A stretch of 64,000 bases of DNA from Bog-473 sp963764305 (GCA_963764305.1 CAVXSD010000005.1:248001-312000); one strand, 5' to 3'. Positions 1 through 9,280 are shown, counted from the stretch's first letter. Notes: generated by a model from the sequence alone, not told the origin. A program made the numbers and translations.

Positions 1-1011
1 TTGACGCTGCCGTCGTCCGGTCGAGCAGACGTACAGGGTGTTGGGCCCCGCACAGAACGCGTCGAGATCCAGAGGTGCCGCTCGGGTGGATGCGAGTGCG
101 CCTTCGGTGCGATACGCGGCCAACACGCCTGATGCGGTCGACCAGATCCCTGACTGCTCACGGGGATCCGTGGCGACGATGCCGGCGAGCAGATCGGTCG
201 CCGGAGCATCCCCACCGGCGTTCGAGGCAAGGATGTCGAGGGCCGGGGCCCCGTTGTGGCGATCGATCCACTTCAGGACGTCCCGCATGGTGAGCTCCTC
301 CGTGGCGGCGGCATGGAGCAGGGTCGAGAGCAGCGCGCCGGCGCGTTCGGTCCAGTGGTGCTCGCCGGAACGCTGCCCGCTCAGCCGGCTGGCACCGACC
401 ATCGCGTCTGCCGTCACGACCGCCGCGTCCCAATCACGAGCTGTCGTCAACGGCGACCAACCGACGCGCTCGACGCCCGGTGGGCATTCCACCTCACCAC
501 TCGGGTCGTAGAGGAACGACCAACCTTCGACGCCACGCGACGGTGCGGTCGCCCGCATCACGTCGGGCTTCGTCGAGGTCGAGACGACTGGCCCGTCCGA
601 GAGCAAAATATTGGGGATGACCAGGGAAGATGTCTTCCCGGCTCGCGGGGGCCCCAATACCAGTGTCGAGCACTGAGGACCGGCCCACATCCATCCGTGG
701 GCGCCCTCACCAACATAGATGCTGTGGCGCGCCAAATGGTGGACCGTGCGCAGTGCTGCACTCGAAATCTGGCACGAATCGGCGGTGTCGAAATGCGTTT
801 CAGCGGTGTGTTCCACACACGCGATGTTTGCGTTGGGGAACCGACAAATCCATGGGACATATCGCGCAATGCAACGACGGCAATGCCTTTCTGTCGACGC
901 GCCGACGCAGGATGCGCCTCGTTTGCGCGTGCGGAACAGAGTGAAACCAAGGTCGTCGATGAGTGCAAAATGACCCCGCGAATAAAGAATGCTTGACCTG
1001 AGCGTGTACAT
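1..1011 (-). CDS. VirD4/TraG-like type IV coupling ATPase, partial at window edge
   Basis: The minus-strand frame is open from about 1011 to the left edge, so the C-terminus lies outside the window. Reading inward it has YVGEGAHGWMWAGPQ, a Walker A motif (LGPPRAGKTSS, about positions 655-630), then VSTSTKPDVMRA, the pattern of actinobacterial VirD4/TraG 'TraM-recognition' ATPases that bring DNA or protein to a type IV secretion channel at the membrane. Downstream, GIWSTASGVLAAYR also fits the family. The first ~100 codons (1011-720) are less GC-rich and Cys/His-rich, with no clear RBS, so the true start may be nearer 750. ATG 1011 is used here; the frame stays open up to a TGA near 1168 with a GTG at 1137. 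It suggests a conjugative or integrative element to the left. Confidence 0.75.
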   Translation of the reverse strand, partial: MYTLRSSILYSRGHFALIDDLGFTLFRTRKRGASCVGASTERHCRRCIARYVPWICRFPNANIACVEHTAETHFDTADSCQISSAALRTVHHLARHSIYVGEGAHGWMWAGPQCSTLVLGPPRAGKTSSLVIPNILLSDGPVVSTSTKPDVMRATAPSRGVEGWSFLYDPSGEVECPPGVERVGWSPLTTARDWDAAVVTADAMVGASRLSGQRSGEHHWTERAGALLSTLLHAAATEELTMRDVLKWIDRHNGAPALDILASNAGGDAPATDLLAGIVATDPREQSGIWSTASGVLAAYRTEGALASTRAAPLDLDAFCAGPNTLYVCSTGRRQRQ

Positions 1012-1332
1012 AACAGAAGAATGGTGTCTACCCGAAGTGTGAGGGAGGGTATGGCATGTGCTGCGACACAACGGTGTGGAGAGCGCAAAGCGAAAACAAG
1101 TCGGCTTCGTTTTCGCGTGCTCGACGTCGCGCCGCACGGTGTCAGCGTGACATCGCAACTCGGGGAATCAAGTCGGACTGGCGTGATGTGGTGGTGTCGA
1201 TGACACCGGCGCAGCTACCCAGCCGTCGCAAATGAAACTGGTGCGGCAGTGCGCATGGTGCGGGGCAGTCGACCGTGACGTGGCGCAGGCTTCACCTCTA
1301 TTCAGTGACCATGCTCCTAGGGAGGTGCACCT
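1012..1332. other. Intergenic region
   Basis: About 320 bases lie between the divergent coupling-ATPase frame and the lysine-rich protein. No convincing gene is seen. The stretch is less GC-rich than its surroundings. The only clear signal is the GGAGGT ribosome-binding site at 1321-1326 for the next gene. Confidence 0.5.
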
Positions 1333-1761
1333 GTGGCAGTAGCCGCAAAAAGAAGGGCCCCGGCCAAGAAGGCCACGAAAAAGCGGGCCCCCGCAAAGAA
1401 AGCAGCGAAGCGCTCAACGGCGAAGAAGGCCGTCAAGCGGGCTCCGGCAAGGAAGTCCGTGAAGCGGGCTCCGGCACGTAAGGCCGCCAAGAAGCGGGCT
1501 CCTGCGAAGCGGGCTCCTGCGAAGCGGGCAGCCAAGAAGCGGGCTCCTGCGAAGCGGGCAGCCAAGAAGCGGGCTCCTGCCAAGAAGGCGGCCAAGAAGC
1601 GGACAACCGCCCGCAAGGCCGTCAAGAAGCGGGCAACCGCAGTCAAGCGGACGGCCACCAAGAAGCGGGCCACCGCTCGCAAGGCCGTCAAGAAGCGGGC
1701 AACCGCAGTCAAGAAGGCAGTGCGTCGCGCTCCCGCCCGCAAGGCGGCGAAGCGGCGCTGA
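1333..1761 (+). CDS. Lysine-rich histone H1-like DNA-binding protein
   Basis: A 142-aa protein made almost wholly of Lys, Arg, Ala, Pro and Thr in AKKRAPAKKA/AKKRATA repeats. It has no globular domain and resembles the C-terminal tail of histone H1 and the basic tails of actinobacterial nucleoid proteins. It probably binds DNA or RNA through charge, compacting the nucleoid. The start is GTG 1333, six bases after a strong GGAGGT. The DNA itself is an imperfect tandem repeat (aagcgggctcctgc units), so copy number may vary between strains and assembly across it may be unreliable. It lacks the HU domain that such tails usually follow. A perfect terminator hairpin follows. Confidence 0.75.
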   Translation: MAVAAKRRAPAKKATKKRAPAKKAAKRSTAKKAVKRAPARKSVKRAPARKAAKKRAPAKRAPAKRAAKKRAPAKRAAKKRAPAKKAAKKRTTARKAVKKRATAVKRTATKKRATARKAVKKRATAVKKAVRRAPARKAAKRR

Positions 1762-1784
1762 GTGCTTCGTTCCTTCGGGAACAT

Positions 1785-1818
1785 GTGAGACCGGGGGCCT
1801 TCGGGCCCCCGGTCTCAC
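1785..1818. terminator. Bidirectional hairpin terminator
   Basis: A perfect 15-bp stem (GTGAGACCGGGGGCC with its complement) closed by a TTCG tetraloop. It lies between the convergent lysine-rich gene and cofC and can serve both. There is no long T-run, as is usual in high-GC actinobacteria. Confidence 0.85.
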
Positions 1819-1830
1819 GTCCGGGGCCGG

Positions 1831-2454
1831 TTACGAGGACCGGTCGAGTTCGGCGACGTCGGCCGGCCAGTCGACGTCGTAGGCCAGGTCCGGGATCCGC
1901 AGGACGCGCACCGGCAGGCCGATCCTGGTCGCCTCCGCCCTGTGGGCGCGGAAGGAGCCGGGGCCGTAGGCGAAGCGGAAATCCGATCCCGCCGGGAGGC
2001 GCAGGACGTTGGTGCCGTCGTCGCGCCGGTCGGGGACGAGAGTGACGCCTGCGAACGGGGAGAGCACCCCCAACCCATGGGCCCTGGGGAGGTCACCGTG
2101 GGCGACGGTCACCCAGCGTGCCCCCGCGCGAGCCAGTCGGTCCACGCCCGCCCGCACAGCTCCGTTGAGTCCCTGCCCGGGCTCCCAGATGACGGCGGCG
2201 CCGAGCTCCGACGCCCACTCGGCCACGTCCTCGCCGTCGCAGACCACCGCGACGGGGAGCGGCACGCAAGCCGCCACCACCTGCGAGGCCATGGCGCGGA
2301 CGAGCCGGATGCGCTCGGGATCGGAGAGGGCGGGTCCCAACCTCCGCTTGGCCTGGTGGAACGCCTTGACCGGGATCAGGACGACCTCGGGCCCAAGCGG
2401 GCGGTCGACCGGCGGCCCCGCATGCTGCGCTGCCGGCACGGCGGCCCTCGACAC
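1831..2454 (-). CDS. cofC: 2-phospho-L-lactate / phosphoenolpyruvate guanylyltransferase
   Basis: About 207 aa. CofC (FbiD) joins GTP to 2-phospholactate or phosphoenolpyruvate, giving the activated side-chain precursor of coenzyme F420. Seen: the N-terminal LIPVKAFHQAKRRLGPAL motif of the family, VVCDGEDVAEWA, an acidic HGDLPRAHGL loop, and VPDRRDDGTNVLRLP with the conserved DGTNVL segment. The frame extends further upstream but would then overlap the divergent gpsA start, so GTG 2454 is chosen; GTG 2409 is also possible. No strong RBS. It implies an F420-using organism. It shares the terminator at 1785-1818. Confidence 0.9.
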   Translation of the reverse strand: MSRAAVPAAQHAGPPVDRPLGPEVVLIPVKAFHQAKRRLGPALSDPERIRLVRAMASQVVAACVPLPVAVVCDGEDVAEWASELGAAVIWEPGQGLNGAVRAGVDRLARAGARWVTVAHGDLPRAHGLGVLSPFAGVTLVPDRRDDGTNVLRLPAGSDFRFAYGPGSFRAHRAEATRIGLPVRVLRIPDLAYDVDWPADVAELDRSS

Positions 2455-2514
2455 TCGAGACAGTGTACGGGTCGACGCGATGGTCGTTGTTGGGCGGTCG
2501 TAGGCTCTGATGGC

Positions 2515-3537
2515 ATGAGTGACCGGGTGGCGGTGATCGGCGCGGGGTCCTGGGGCACCGCGGTCGGCACCATCGTCGGTGCCTCCCATCCCGCATCGCT
2601 CTGGGTGCGCTCCCCCGATCTCGCGGCGTCCATGGTGCAGACACGCCAGAACCAGAAGTACCTACCTGGTCTGCAGCTCCCGGACAGTCTGGTGGTGACT
2701 TCGTCGCTGGCCGAGGCGCTCGACGGCGCGGGCATCGTCTTCATGGCCGTGCCGTCGCACGGGTTTCGAGCCGTGCTCACCGAGATGCGGCCTCTGGCGG
2801 GGGGAATCGAGGCCGTGGTGAGCCTGGCCAAGGGAATCGAGATGGGAACCAACCTCCGGATGTCCCAAGTGGTGGCCGAGGTGCTGCCCGGTCTCCCCGC
2901 CGGGGTGCTGACCGGTCCGAACCTGGCGCGCGAGGTGGCCGAGGGCCACCCCGCCGCCTGCGTGGTCGCCTTGACCGACGAGGCCCTGGCGAGCCGTGTG
3001 CAGGGGTTGGTGCACACACGCACGTTCCGTACGTATATGGGGACCGACGTCGTGGGGTGCGAGATCGCTGGGGCCACGAAGAACGTGATGGCCATCGCCG
3101 CCGGGATCGGGGACGGGTTGGGCCTCGGGGACAACGCCCGGGCCGTGCTCATCACCCGCGGCCTCGCCGAGCTGGGGCGGCTGGGAGTCGCGCTGGGTGG
3201 GAAGGTGCTCACCTTCGGTGGTCTGGCCGGTGTCGGTGACCTGGTGGCGACGTGTGCCAGCCCGCAGAGCCGGAATCGGACGGTTGGCTTCGCGCTGGGG
3301 CAGGGGCAGTCGCTGGACGAGATCGTCGGCGGCATGCACATGGTGGCGGAGGGCATCAAGAGCGCCGGGCCGCTGGTCGGCCTGGCCCGGGCCCACGGCG
3401 TCGAAATGCCGATCGCCGAACAGGTCCAGGCCATCGTCGAGGGGCGATGCTCGCCCGCGGAGGCGCTCGGGAACCTGATGCGGCGACCCTCCCGTCCGGA
3501 GTGGGACGAGACGCTGTTGCGGGGGCTCCCGGCGTGA
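2515..3537 (+). CDS. gpsA: Glycerol-3-phosphate dehydrogenase [NAD(P)+]
   Basis: A 340-aa cytosolic enzyme reducing dihydroxyacetone phosphate to sn-glycerol 3-phosphate for phospholipid synthesis. Seen: the Rossmann motif VIGAGSWGTAVG at the N-terminus, SLAKGIE, TGPNLAREVAEG, the catalytic-lysine region GATKNVMAIAAGI, GLAGVGDLVATC, and SRNRTVG. Length is typical. The start is ATG 2515; earlier in-frame starts would run through cofC on the other strand. The stop codon overlaps the GTG of the adenylate cyclase gene (GTGA), so the two are probably cotranscribed and translationally coupled. Confidence 0.95.
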   Translation: MSDRVAVIGAGSWGTAVGTIVGASHPASLWVRSPDLAASMVQTRQNQKYLPGLQLPDSLVVTSSLAEALDGAGIVFMAVPSHGFRAVLTEMRPLAGGIEAVVSLAKGIEMGTNLRMSQVVAEVLPGLPAGVLTGPNLAREVAEGHPAACVVALTDEALASRVQGLVHTRTFRTYMGTDVVGCEIAGATKNVMAIAAGIGDGLGLGDNARAVLITRGLAELGRLGVALGGKVLTFGGLAGVGDLVATCASPQSRNRTVGFALGQGQSLDEIVGGMHMVAEGIKSAGPLVGLARAHGVEMPIAEQVQAIVEGRCSPAEALGNLMRRPSRPEWDETLLRGLPA

Positions 3538-4826
3538 GCGGGATCTTTTACAGCCACGACGCGCTCGCCGGCGGCGGCGAGGAGCGCCGGGAGGCCGCGC
3601 TGGCCCATGTCAAGGAGATCCTCCTGATGCACGGCGCCACCGAGGAGGAGATCGACGAGGCGGTCGACGACGGCGTCATCGATCTCTTCGTGGCGGACCG
3701 CCTGCTCGTTCCGTCACGCCGGCGTTACACGCGGCTCGAGGTGGCAGAGCTCACGGGTGTGGGCGTGGACCGGCTGGAGCGTTTGTGGCGCGCCCTCGGG
3801 TTCCCCGGCGTCGATGACGACGACCGCGCCTTCACCGACCTCGATCTCGAGGCCGTGCGCCTCTTCCAGGGCCTCCAGGCGCTCGGGAGCGCCGATGCCG
3901 CGACGGCGGTCCAGATGGCCAGGGTCATCGGTTCGTCCATGGCCCGGATCGCCGAGGCGGAGCTCGTGCCCGGGGACATGGTGAGCGCCGAGGTCGACCC
4001 CGTCCTCTCTGCGGAGGCGTTCGCCGGCGTCGCCGACGTGACCATTCCCGCCATGGCGAAGCTGCTCGAGTTCGTGTGGCGGCGCCAGGTGGCGGCGGGG
4101 ATCCAGCGCTCCATGATGTTGCGTAGCCACGGACTGGCGCCGGGGCAGAACCCCGTCCTGGCCGTCGGGTTCGCCGACATGGTCGGCTTCACGCTCCTCA
4201 GCCAGCATTTGAGCGACGAAGAGCTCGCCGCCGTCGTCCGGCGTTTCGAGGAGATCTCCCACGACATCGTGACCAGTGCCCGCGGCCGGGTGGTCAAGAT
4301 GATCGGCGACGAGGTGATGTTCGTGGTGGACAGCGTCGCCGACGCGGCGCGCATCGGGCTCGACCTGGCCGATGCCTACGCCGACGACGAGCTGCTCTCG
4401 GACGTGCGGGTGGGTCTGGCCTACGGCCCCGTCCTCCTACGGGACGGCGACTACTTCGGGCCCACGGTCAACCTGGCCCACCGGATCGTCAACATCGGCA
4501 ACCCGGGGACGGTCCTGATGTCAGACGAGTTCCGCACGACGCTTCTGGTGGAGGCGCCGGATGAGTTCACGACGCAGGCGCTCCGCCCCCGGCTGCTGAA
4601 GGACCTCGGCCGCGTGCAGTTGTGGTGGTGCGGCCGAGCCGGGCAGGAAGCCGACGGCACGGGCGCGGCCGCCGATCGCCGGCGCAACGTGCGCTGGGAG
4701 CGGCTGTCCGAGGTCCTTCGTGACCTCGAGGAGCTGCGCGGCGTCGGCGAGCGCCTGCTCACCGCCAACCGTGCGCCCGACTCAGTCGTCGCGCAGCCTG
4801 GCGGTGGCGATGCCGAAGGGGCGTAG
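3534..4826 (+). CDS. Class III adenylate/guanylate cyclase with N-terminal regulatory domain
   Basis: 430 aa. The first ~190 residues form an all-helical domain (HVKEILLMHGATEEEIDEAV, then a MerR-like YTRLEVAELTGVGVDRL segment) like the regulatory half of mycobacterial Rv1264-type cyclases. The C-terminal half is a class III cyclase catalytic domain: VGFADMVGFT (first metal Asp), KMIGDEVMFV (second metal Asp) and GLAYGPVLLRDGDYFGPTVN. It should make cAMP from ATP. Rv1264 is autoinhibited and pH-sensitive; that behaviour is only inferred here. The start GTG 3534 overlaps the gpsA stop. The 3' end overlaps the convergent mannosidase gene by 45 bases. Confidence 0.9.
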   Translation: MSGIFYSHDALAGGGEERREAALAHVKEILLMHGATEEEIDEAVDDGVIDLFVADRLLVPSRRRYTRLEVAELTGVGVDRLERLWRALGFPGVDDDDRAFTDLDLEAVRLFQGLQALGSADAATAVQMARVIGSSMARIAEAELVPGDMVSAEVDPVLSAEAFAGVADVTIPAMAKLLEFVWRRQVAAGIQRSMMLRSHGLAPGQNPVLAVGFADMVGFTLLSQHLSDEELAAVVRRFEEISHDIVTSARGRVVKMIGDEVMFVVDSVADAARIGLDLADAYADDELLSDVRVGLAYGPVLLRDGDYFGPTVNLAHRIVNIGNPGTVLMSDEFRTTLLVEAPDEFTTQALRPRLLKDLGRVQLWWCGRAGQEADGTGAAADRRRNVRWERLSEVLRDLEELRGVGERLLTANRAPDSVVAQPGGGDAEGA

Positions 4827-7439
4827 CTCGAACGAGCCCTCGAAGGGCTCCTGCGGATAGCCGCGCAGGTCGACGAGCGAACCGGAGCGACCGGGGAACG
4901 ACACGACGGTAGACCGTGGGGTCGGGTTGAAGACGCGGATCTCCAGGACGCCGGCGACGCGGTGGAGCGCGCTGATCTCGGCGCCGTGGACCGCCAGTGC
5001 GCTGCCCGAGGCCGGACGCGGGCCACCGCCCAAGCTCTGGACGGGCTCGAGGGGCAACAGGACGTCGTCGGCCAACCGGTAGGGGTCGTCGCAGTCGAGC
5101 GCCAGCGCGTAGCGCAGCTCCACCTGCTTGCCGCGCATCTGCAGGCCCTCAACCGGCGTGAGCGGGCCCGCCGGGAAGGGGCGGTAGGCCATGCCGAGCC
5201 GGGACAGCATGCCGGTCGAGCGCAGGACGGTGAGTGCGATGGTGTGTGCCGCGTCGCCCTCCACGTCGACGAGCTCGTACTCGCACACACCCTCGTGGAC
5301 CACCGTGAGGCGTCCGGCGCTGACGAAGCGGTTGGCGGGCGCGGTGGGGAGGCCGAACTCGTCGGGCCGGCCTTCGGCGGTCAGGCCGCGTGTGACCACG
5401 GTGAAGGCGCTCTCGGCCCGCGACTGGTCCGCCGGCTCCCGGAGCGGCAGATTGACGCGCAGGCGGTGGTCGCCACTCGGGTTGACGAAGCTTGTCGTGA
5501 CGCGCACCGTGGCCTCGTCCGCCCGCACCTCCACCACGGTGTCGACGTCGACCTGGTGGCCGCCGACGCGTGCCTGCGAGGAACCGTCGACATGATCAGG
5601 CCACTCGTACGTGCTCGTGATACGCAGCCGCGCCCGGACGGGACCCCGCTCGTCGACCCGGACGGCGACGGCGTGGGGTGTGTCCACGAACGAGTCCTGG
5701 CGCGGGGGCGAGTAGTTGTACGAGTCGCCGAGGTCGCCGCCGTCGACCAGGCGACCGTAGCCGGGTGTGCCGTCCAGCGCGAAGGTGCCGTCGGCCGGGT
5801 CGACGTCGATGCGGACCAACCCGTTGCGCACCACGACCGCGCCGTCGGTCTCGTCCACCTCGACCGGGTGGGCCAGGGGGGCCGCGGCGAAGGTGCTCCA
5901 GCCGTAGCCGGGCACCTCGCCGGAGCGGGCGGCGATCCGGCGCGTCGACGGCTGGTCCATGGCCACCCGGACCACGGCGTCGGGCCGCGCGCCGAGCCGC
6001 GTGTAGACATCCTGCTTGGCCTCCGCGATGGGCACGTCGGACTTCTCCTCGGTGCCCACGGCGATGGTGATGTCGATCCCCTCCTCGGTGTCCTCGATCC
6101 GCACATCGTGGATCCAGGCGTCGTCACTGATCCTCGGTCCCTGCAGCATGCCGAGCACCGTGCGCACGGTGTCGGCATCGAGGACCATCGATCCGGGCAG
6201 CCCGGACCGCTCGGAGAGCACCTGCACGTCCGCCGGCGGCGGCCCGTCGGCCGGGACGACCAGCTCCACGAGGCCGGAGCGCGGCCGGGCCGATGGGTTG
6301 AGCACCGACGGGCCCGTCTGCGACAGCGAGCGGGCGAAGGTCCTGACGGCGCGGTCCGCCAGCCCTGCGGCGATGGCACGCGCCTCCGCGTAGCGGTGCA
6401 GCACGGCGTCGACGACGTCGTCGACGGAACAGGCGCAGACCGAGTCGTGGGCCGAGTTGCGCACCATCTCGAGCCAAGCCAGTTCCACGAGGCGGTCGGG
6501 GTAGTCGACCGGGGCCACGAACAATGCGGCCAGGGGCTCGGCGCGGCGCTCCAGCTCCCTCTCGGCGACCGCGCCGCTGCGTTTGACGTCCACGCGGTTC
6601 GAGGTGACGCCCATGAGCATGTTGGCCCGGGCGCCCGAGCGCAGCTCGCCCTCCACGCGGGTCAGTCCTTCGGTGGGGGCGCCGGCCAGGTAGCGGGGGA
6701 GCGAGGTGACCTCGAAATCGAAGTCGTCCTGCAGGTCGTTGGCCTCGGCCACCACCCGCCCGAGCCCGGGCTGGGGCATCAGGTGGTCGGACCCGTTCAT
6801 GCACAGCAGGTCACCCAGCAGGAACTCGGCCACTTCGGCCACGTTGTCGCGGGTGCGACGAACGAGCGCCTTCGCGTCATCTGGCAGCGCGGCACCGTTG
6901 CCGTAGCCGACCGGCAGGTACTCGGCCCGGACCGAGGAGCCGTCGGGGGCCTCCCAGATGAAGGCGTTCTTGGTCACCTGGGAGGGCACGCCCCGCCAGA
7001 CCATGGCGTCGTGGAAGCCGGCCAGGTGGAGGATCTGGGGCATCTGCGCGATGTGGCCGAACATGTCCGGCAGGTAGCCCAGCTCCATCACCCCGCCGAA
7101 GGCGGCCCCGCGGCCGAGGCCCATCTGCAGGTTGCGCACGATCGTCTCACCCGAGGCGAGGAATTCGTCCATCAGGATGTACCAGGGCCCCATGCTCACC
7201 CGGCCGGCGGCGGCCAGCGCCCGCAGACGGCCCTCCGCCTCGGGGCGGACCTCGAGATAGTCGTCCACGACGGCCATCTGCCCGTCCAGCATGAAGTGGG
7301 GGTAGCCGGCGTCGCGCTCGAGGAGGGGGAGCAGCGTGTCGATCAGCTCCACCAGGGCGAGGCGGAACTCCTGGTAGGACTTGTACCATTCCCGATCCCA
7401 GTGCGTGTGCGGAACGATGGCAATCCGACGGGCGGTCAT
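4782..7439 (-). CDS. Glycoside hydrolase family 38 alpha-mannosidase
   Basis: 885 aa. GH38 enzymes are retaining, zinc-dependent alpha-mannosidases. Seen: VPHTHWDREW at the N-terminus (zinc His and Asp), GYLPDMFGHIAQMPQIL (family motif), WRGVPSQVTKNAFIWEAPDG, and NSAHDSVCACSVDDVV carrying the second zinc His. The C-terminal ~450 residues are beta-rich, as in the family. There is no signal peptide, so it is probably cytosolic. ATG 7439 gives MTARRIAIVPHTHWD, the usual N-terminus; longer frames upstream lie within the divergent synthetase gene. No sugar transporter is nearby, so the substrate is unknown. Confidence 0.92.
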   Translation of the reverse strand: MTARRIAIVPHTHWDREWYKSYQEFRLALVELIDTLLPLLERDAGYPHFMLDGQMAVVDDYLEVRPEAEGRLRALAAAGRVSMGPWYILMDEFLASGETIVRNLQMGLGRGAAFGGVMELGYLPDMFGHIAQMPQILHLAGFHDAMVWRGVPSQVTKNAFIWEAPDGSSVRAEYLPVGYGNGAALPDDAKALVRRTRDNVAEVAEFLLGDLLCMNGSDHLMPQPGLGRVVAEANDLQDDFDFEVTSLPRYLAGAPTEGLTRVEGELRSGARANMLMGVTSNRVDVKRSGAVAERELERRAEPLAALFVAPVDYPDRLVELAWLEMVRNSAHDSVCACSVDDVVDAVLHRYAEARAIAAGLADRAVRTFARSLSQTGPSVLNPSARPRSGLVELVVPADGPPPADVQVLSERSGLPGSMVLDADTVRTVLGMLQGPRISDDAWIHDVRIEDTEEGIDITIAVGTEEKSDVPIAEAKQDVYTRLGARPDAVVRVAMDQPSTRRIAARSGEVPGYGWSTFAAAPLAHPVEVDETDGAVVVRNGLVRIDVDPADGTFALDGTPGYGRLVDGGDLGDSYNYSPPRQDSFVDTPHAVAVRVDERGPVRARLRITSTYEWPDHVDGSSQARVGGHQVDVDTVVEVRADEATVRVTTSFVNPSGDHRLRVNLPLREPADQSRAESAFTVVTRGLTAEGRPDEFGLPTAPANRFVSAGRLTVVHEGVCEYELVDVEGDAAHTIALTVLRSTGMLSRLGMAYRPFPAGPLTPVEGLQMRGKQVELRYALALDCDDPYRLADDVLLPLEPVQSLGGGPRPASGSALAVHGAEISALHRVAGVLEIRVFNPTPRSTVVSFPGRSGSLVDLRGYPQEPFEGSFELRPFGIATARLRDD

Positions 7440-7471
7440 GACCGCCAGACTATGACCTGGGGTCGGCGACG

Positions 7472-8932
7472 GTGAGGGCGCTCGTCCCCCCGGGACGGTG
7501 GCCCCAGAACCGTGGCGGCCCCGCCGGGCTGACGCTGCCCGCCGTGTGGGCCGGGCAGTGGGCGGCCCGTCCGGACGCGCCGGCGCTGATCGACGGAACC
7601 GACAGCACCAAGGTCGTGACCGCGGCAACGCTCGACGGGCGCACGGCCGCGCTGGCCTCGGTTCTGGCCGACCGCGGTGTCCGGCCGGGCGACCGGGTCG
7701 TGTGGTGCGCCCGCGCCACCCTCCCCTCCATTGCGGCCCTCGTCGCGGTGGTGCGCCGCGGTGCGGTCCTGGTGCCGCTCGGCACGGCGGCGACCGAAGC
7801 AGAGATCGCGCACGTGGTCGACGACGCCCGGCCCGTGCTGGCCATCGCGGAGGGAGTCCGCCACGACGCGTTCGGTGCGGGATTGCCCGTCGTCGCGGTC
7901 GAGGAGCTGGCCCGTGCGGCCGCGGCGGCGGTGCCCGGTGCCGGCCCCGCGCTGCAGCCCGGCGACGACGCGCTGATCGTCTACACGTCCGGCACGACGG
8001 GCCGCCCGAAGGGGGCCGTGCACACCCACGCCTCCCTGATGGCCGGCGTCTCGTCAATGCTCGCGGCATGGGAGTGGGGACCCGAGGACCGCCTTGTCCT
8101 GTGCCTCCCGCTCTTCCACGTGCACGGTCTGTGCGCCGGCCTGTTCGGGACGCTGACCGCGGGCGCCTCCGCCGTCGTGTTCGACCGTTTCGACGGGGCG
8201 GCCGTTCTCGGTGCAGTGCCGGCGAGCACGATGTTCTTCGGCGTCCCGACCATGTATCACCGCTTGGCCGCGTCTGGTCTGGCGTCGGGACTCGGCGGGC
8301 TCCGCCTCTGCGTCTCGGGGTCGGCGCCGCTCGCCCCCGACCTGTGGCACCGGCTGGCCTCCGACGGCGTGGCCGTCCTGGAGCGTTATGGCATGACGGA
8401 GACGCTGTTGACCCTGTCCAATCCTCTGGAGGGCGAGCGTCGCCCCGGCTCGGTCGGGTTGCCGCTTCCCGGGGTGGATGCGGCCGTGGACGATGCCGAC
8501 GAGGGCGGGGTCGGGGAGCTGCACGTCCGCGGGGCGTCGCTCTGCCGCGGCTACTGGGGGGGCGACGCCTTCGCTCCGGCCGAATGGTTCGCCACGGGCG
8601 ACCTGGTGTCGGTGGCCGGCGACGGTTACGTCACGGTGCGCGGGCGGCGCACCGAGCTCATCATCACCGGCGGCCACAACGTCTACCCGGCCGAGGTCGA
8701 GGCGGTGCTGTCCCGCCACCCCGGTGTGGTGGAGGTGGCCGTCGTCGGCGTGCCCTCGGCGGAATGGGGCGAGACCGTGGTCGCCTACGTGGTGGGTGAT
8801 CCCGACCTGGCCTCGCTGCAGGTGCTGGCGGCGGCCGAGCTGGCGCACTTCAAGTGCCCGCGCGAGGTGCGCCTGATCGACGCGCTCCCGCGCAACGCGT
8901 TGGGCAAGGTCGTCCGGGGCGAGCTCCGCTGA
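7472..8932 (+). CDS. AMP-dependent acyl-CoA synthetase
   Basis: 486 aa, ANL superfamily. It activates a carboxylic acid with ATP and joins it to CoA. Seen: P-loop IVYTSGTTGRPKGAVHTH, LPLFHVHGL, ERYGMTETL, the ATFGDL-type WFATGDLVS, the hinge RGRRTELIITGGHNVYP, and the catalytic-lysine tail PRNALGKVVRGEL. It is short and resembles malonyl-CoA or medium-chain synthetases, but the substrate cannot be read from sequence. GTG 7472 is divergent from the GH38 gene with a 32-base gap, so both promoters must overlap the start regions. Confidence 0.9.
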   Translation: MRALVPPGRWPQNRGGPAGLTLPAVWAGQWAARPDAPALIDGTDSTKVVTAATLDGRTAALASVLADRGVRPGDRVVWCARATLPSIAALVAVVRRGAVLVPLGTAATEAEIAHVVDDARPVLAIAEGVRHDAFGAGLPVVAVEELARAAAAAVPGAGPALQPGDDALIVYTSGTTGRPKGAVHTHASLMAGVSSMLAAWEWGPEDRLVLCLPLFHVHGLCAGLFGTLTAGASAVVFDRFDGAAVLGAVPASTMFFGVPTMYHRLAASGLASGLGGLRLCVSGSAPLAPDLWHRLASDGVAVLERYGMTETLLTLSNPLEGERRPGSVGLPLPGVDAAVDDADEGGVGELHVRGASLCRGYWGGDAFAPAEWFATGDLVSVAGDGYVTVRGRRTELIITGGHNVYPAEVEAVLSRHPGVVEVAVVGVPSAEWGETVVAYVVGDPDLASLQVLAAAELAHFKCPREVRLIDALPRNALGKVVRGELR

Positions 8933-8980
8933 GCGGCCCCGGGGCCGTGGAGCGGCCCGGGCCTGCGGTAGCGTGAGCCC

Positions 8981-9280
8981 ATGGCCACCTTCCTCATGTT
9001 CTCCACGGTGGGGCCCGACGGGGCGGCGACGCTGACCGAGAATCCCGATCGTCTCAAGGCCGTGAACGCCGAGGTGGAGGCCATGGGCGTGCGGGTCGTG
9101 GCGCAATGGGCACTGCTCGGGCAGTACGACTTCTGCACCGTCCTCGACGCCCCCGACGAGACCACCATGGCCCGGGTTGCGCTGGTGCTGGGCTCCCGGG
9201 GCACGCTCAAGACGCTCACGCTCTCGGCCATCCCGATCGACGACTATATCGAGGGTGTGCTGAAGGCGCAGAGCGGCTGA
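8981..9280 (+). CDS. GYD-domain protein
   Basis: A 99-aa small alpha/beta protein of the GYD family: MATFLMFSTVGPDGAATL start, AQWALLGQYDFCTVLDAPD centre, and SRGTLKTLTLSAI near the end. These are ferredoxin-fold, probably oligomeric proteins of unknown function. It lies 48 bases after the synthetase gene and may share its transcript. Confidence 0.8.
   Translation: MATFLMFSTVGPDGAATLTENPDRLKAVNAEVEAMGVRVVAQWALLGQYDFCTVLDAPDETTMARVALVLGSRGTLKTLTLSAIPIDDYIEGVLKAQSG

Noticed and set aside
1490..1640. Possible CRISPR-like short repeats
   Set aside because: They are in-frame codons of the lysine-rich protein with no unique spacers.
4962..7475. Very long plus-strand frame of 837 codons
   Set aside because: It is the antisense shadow of the GH38 gene: His/Arg/Gly-rich without any domain, while the minus strand has all GH38 motifs.
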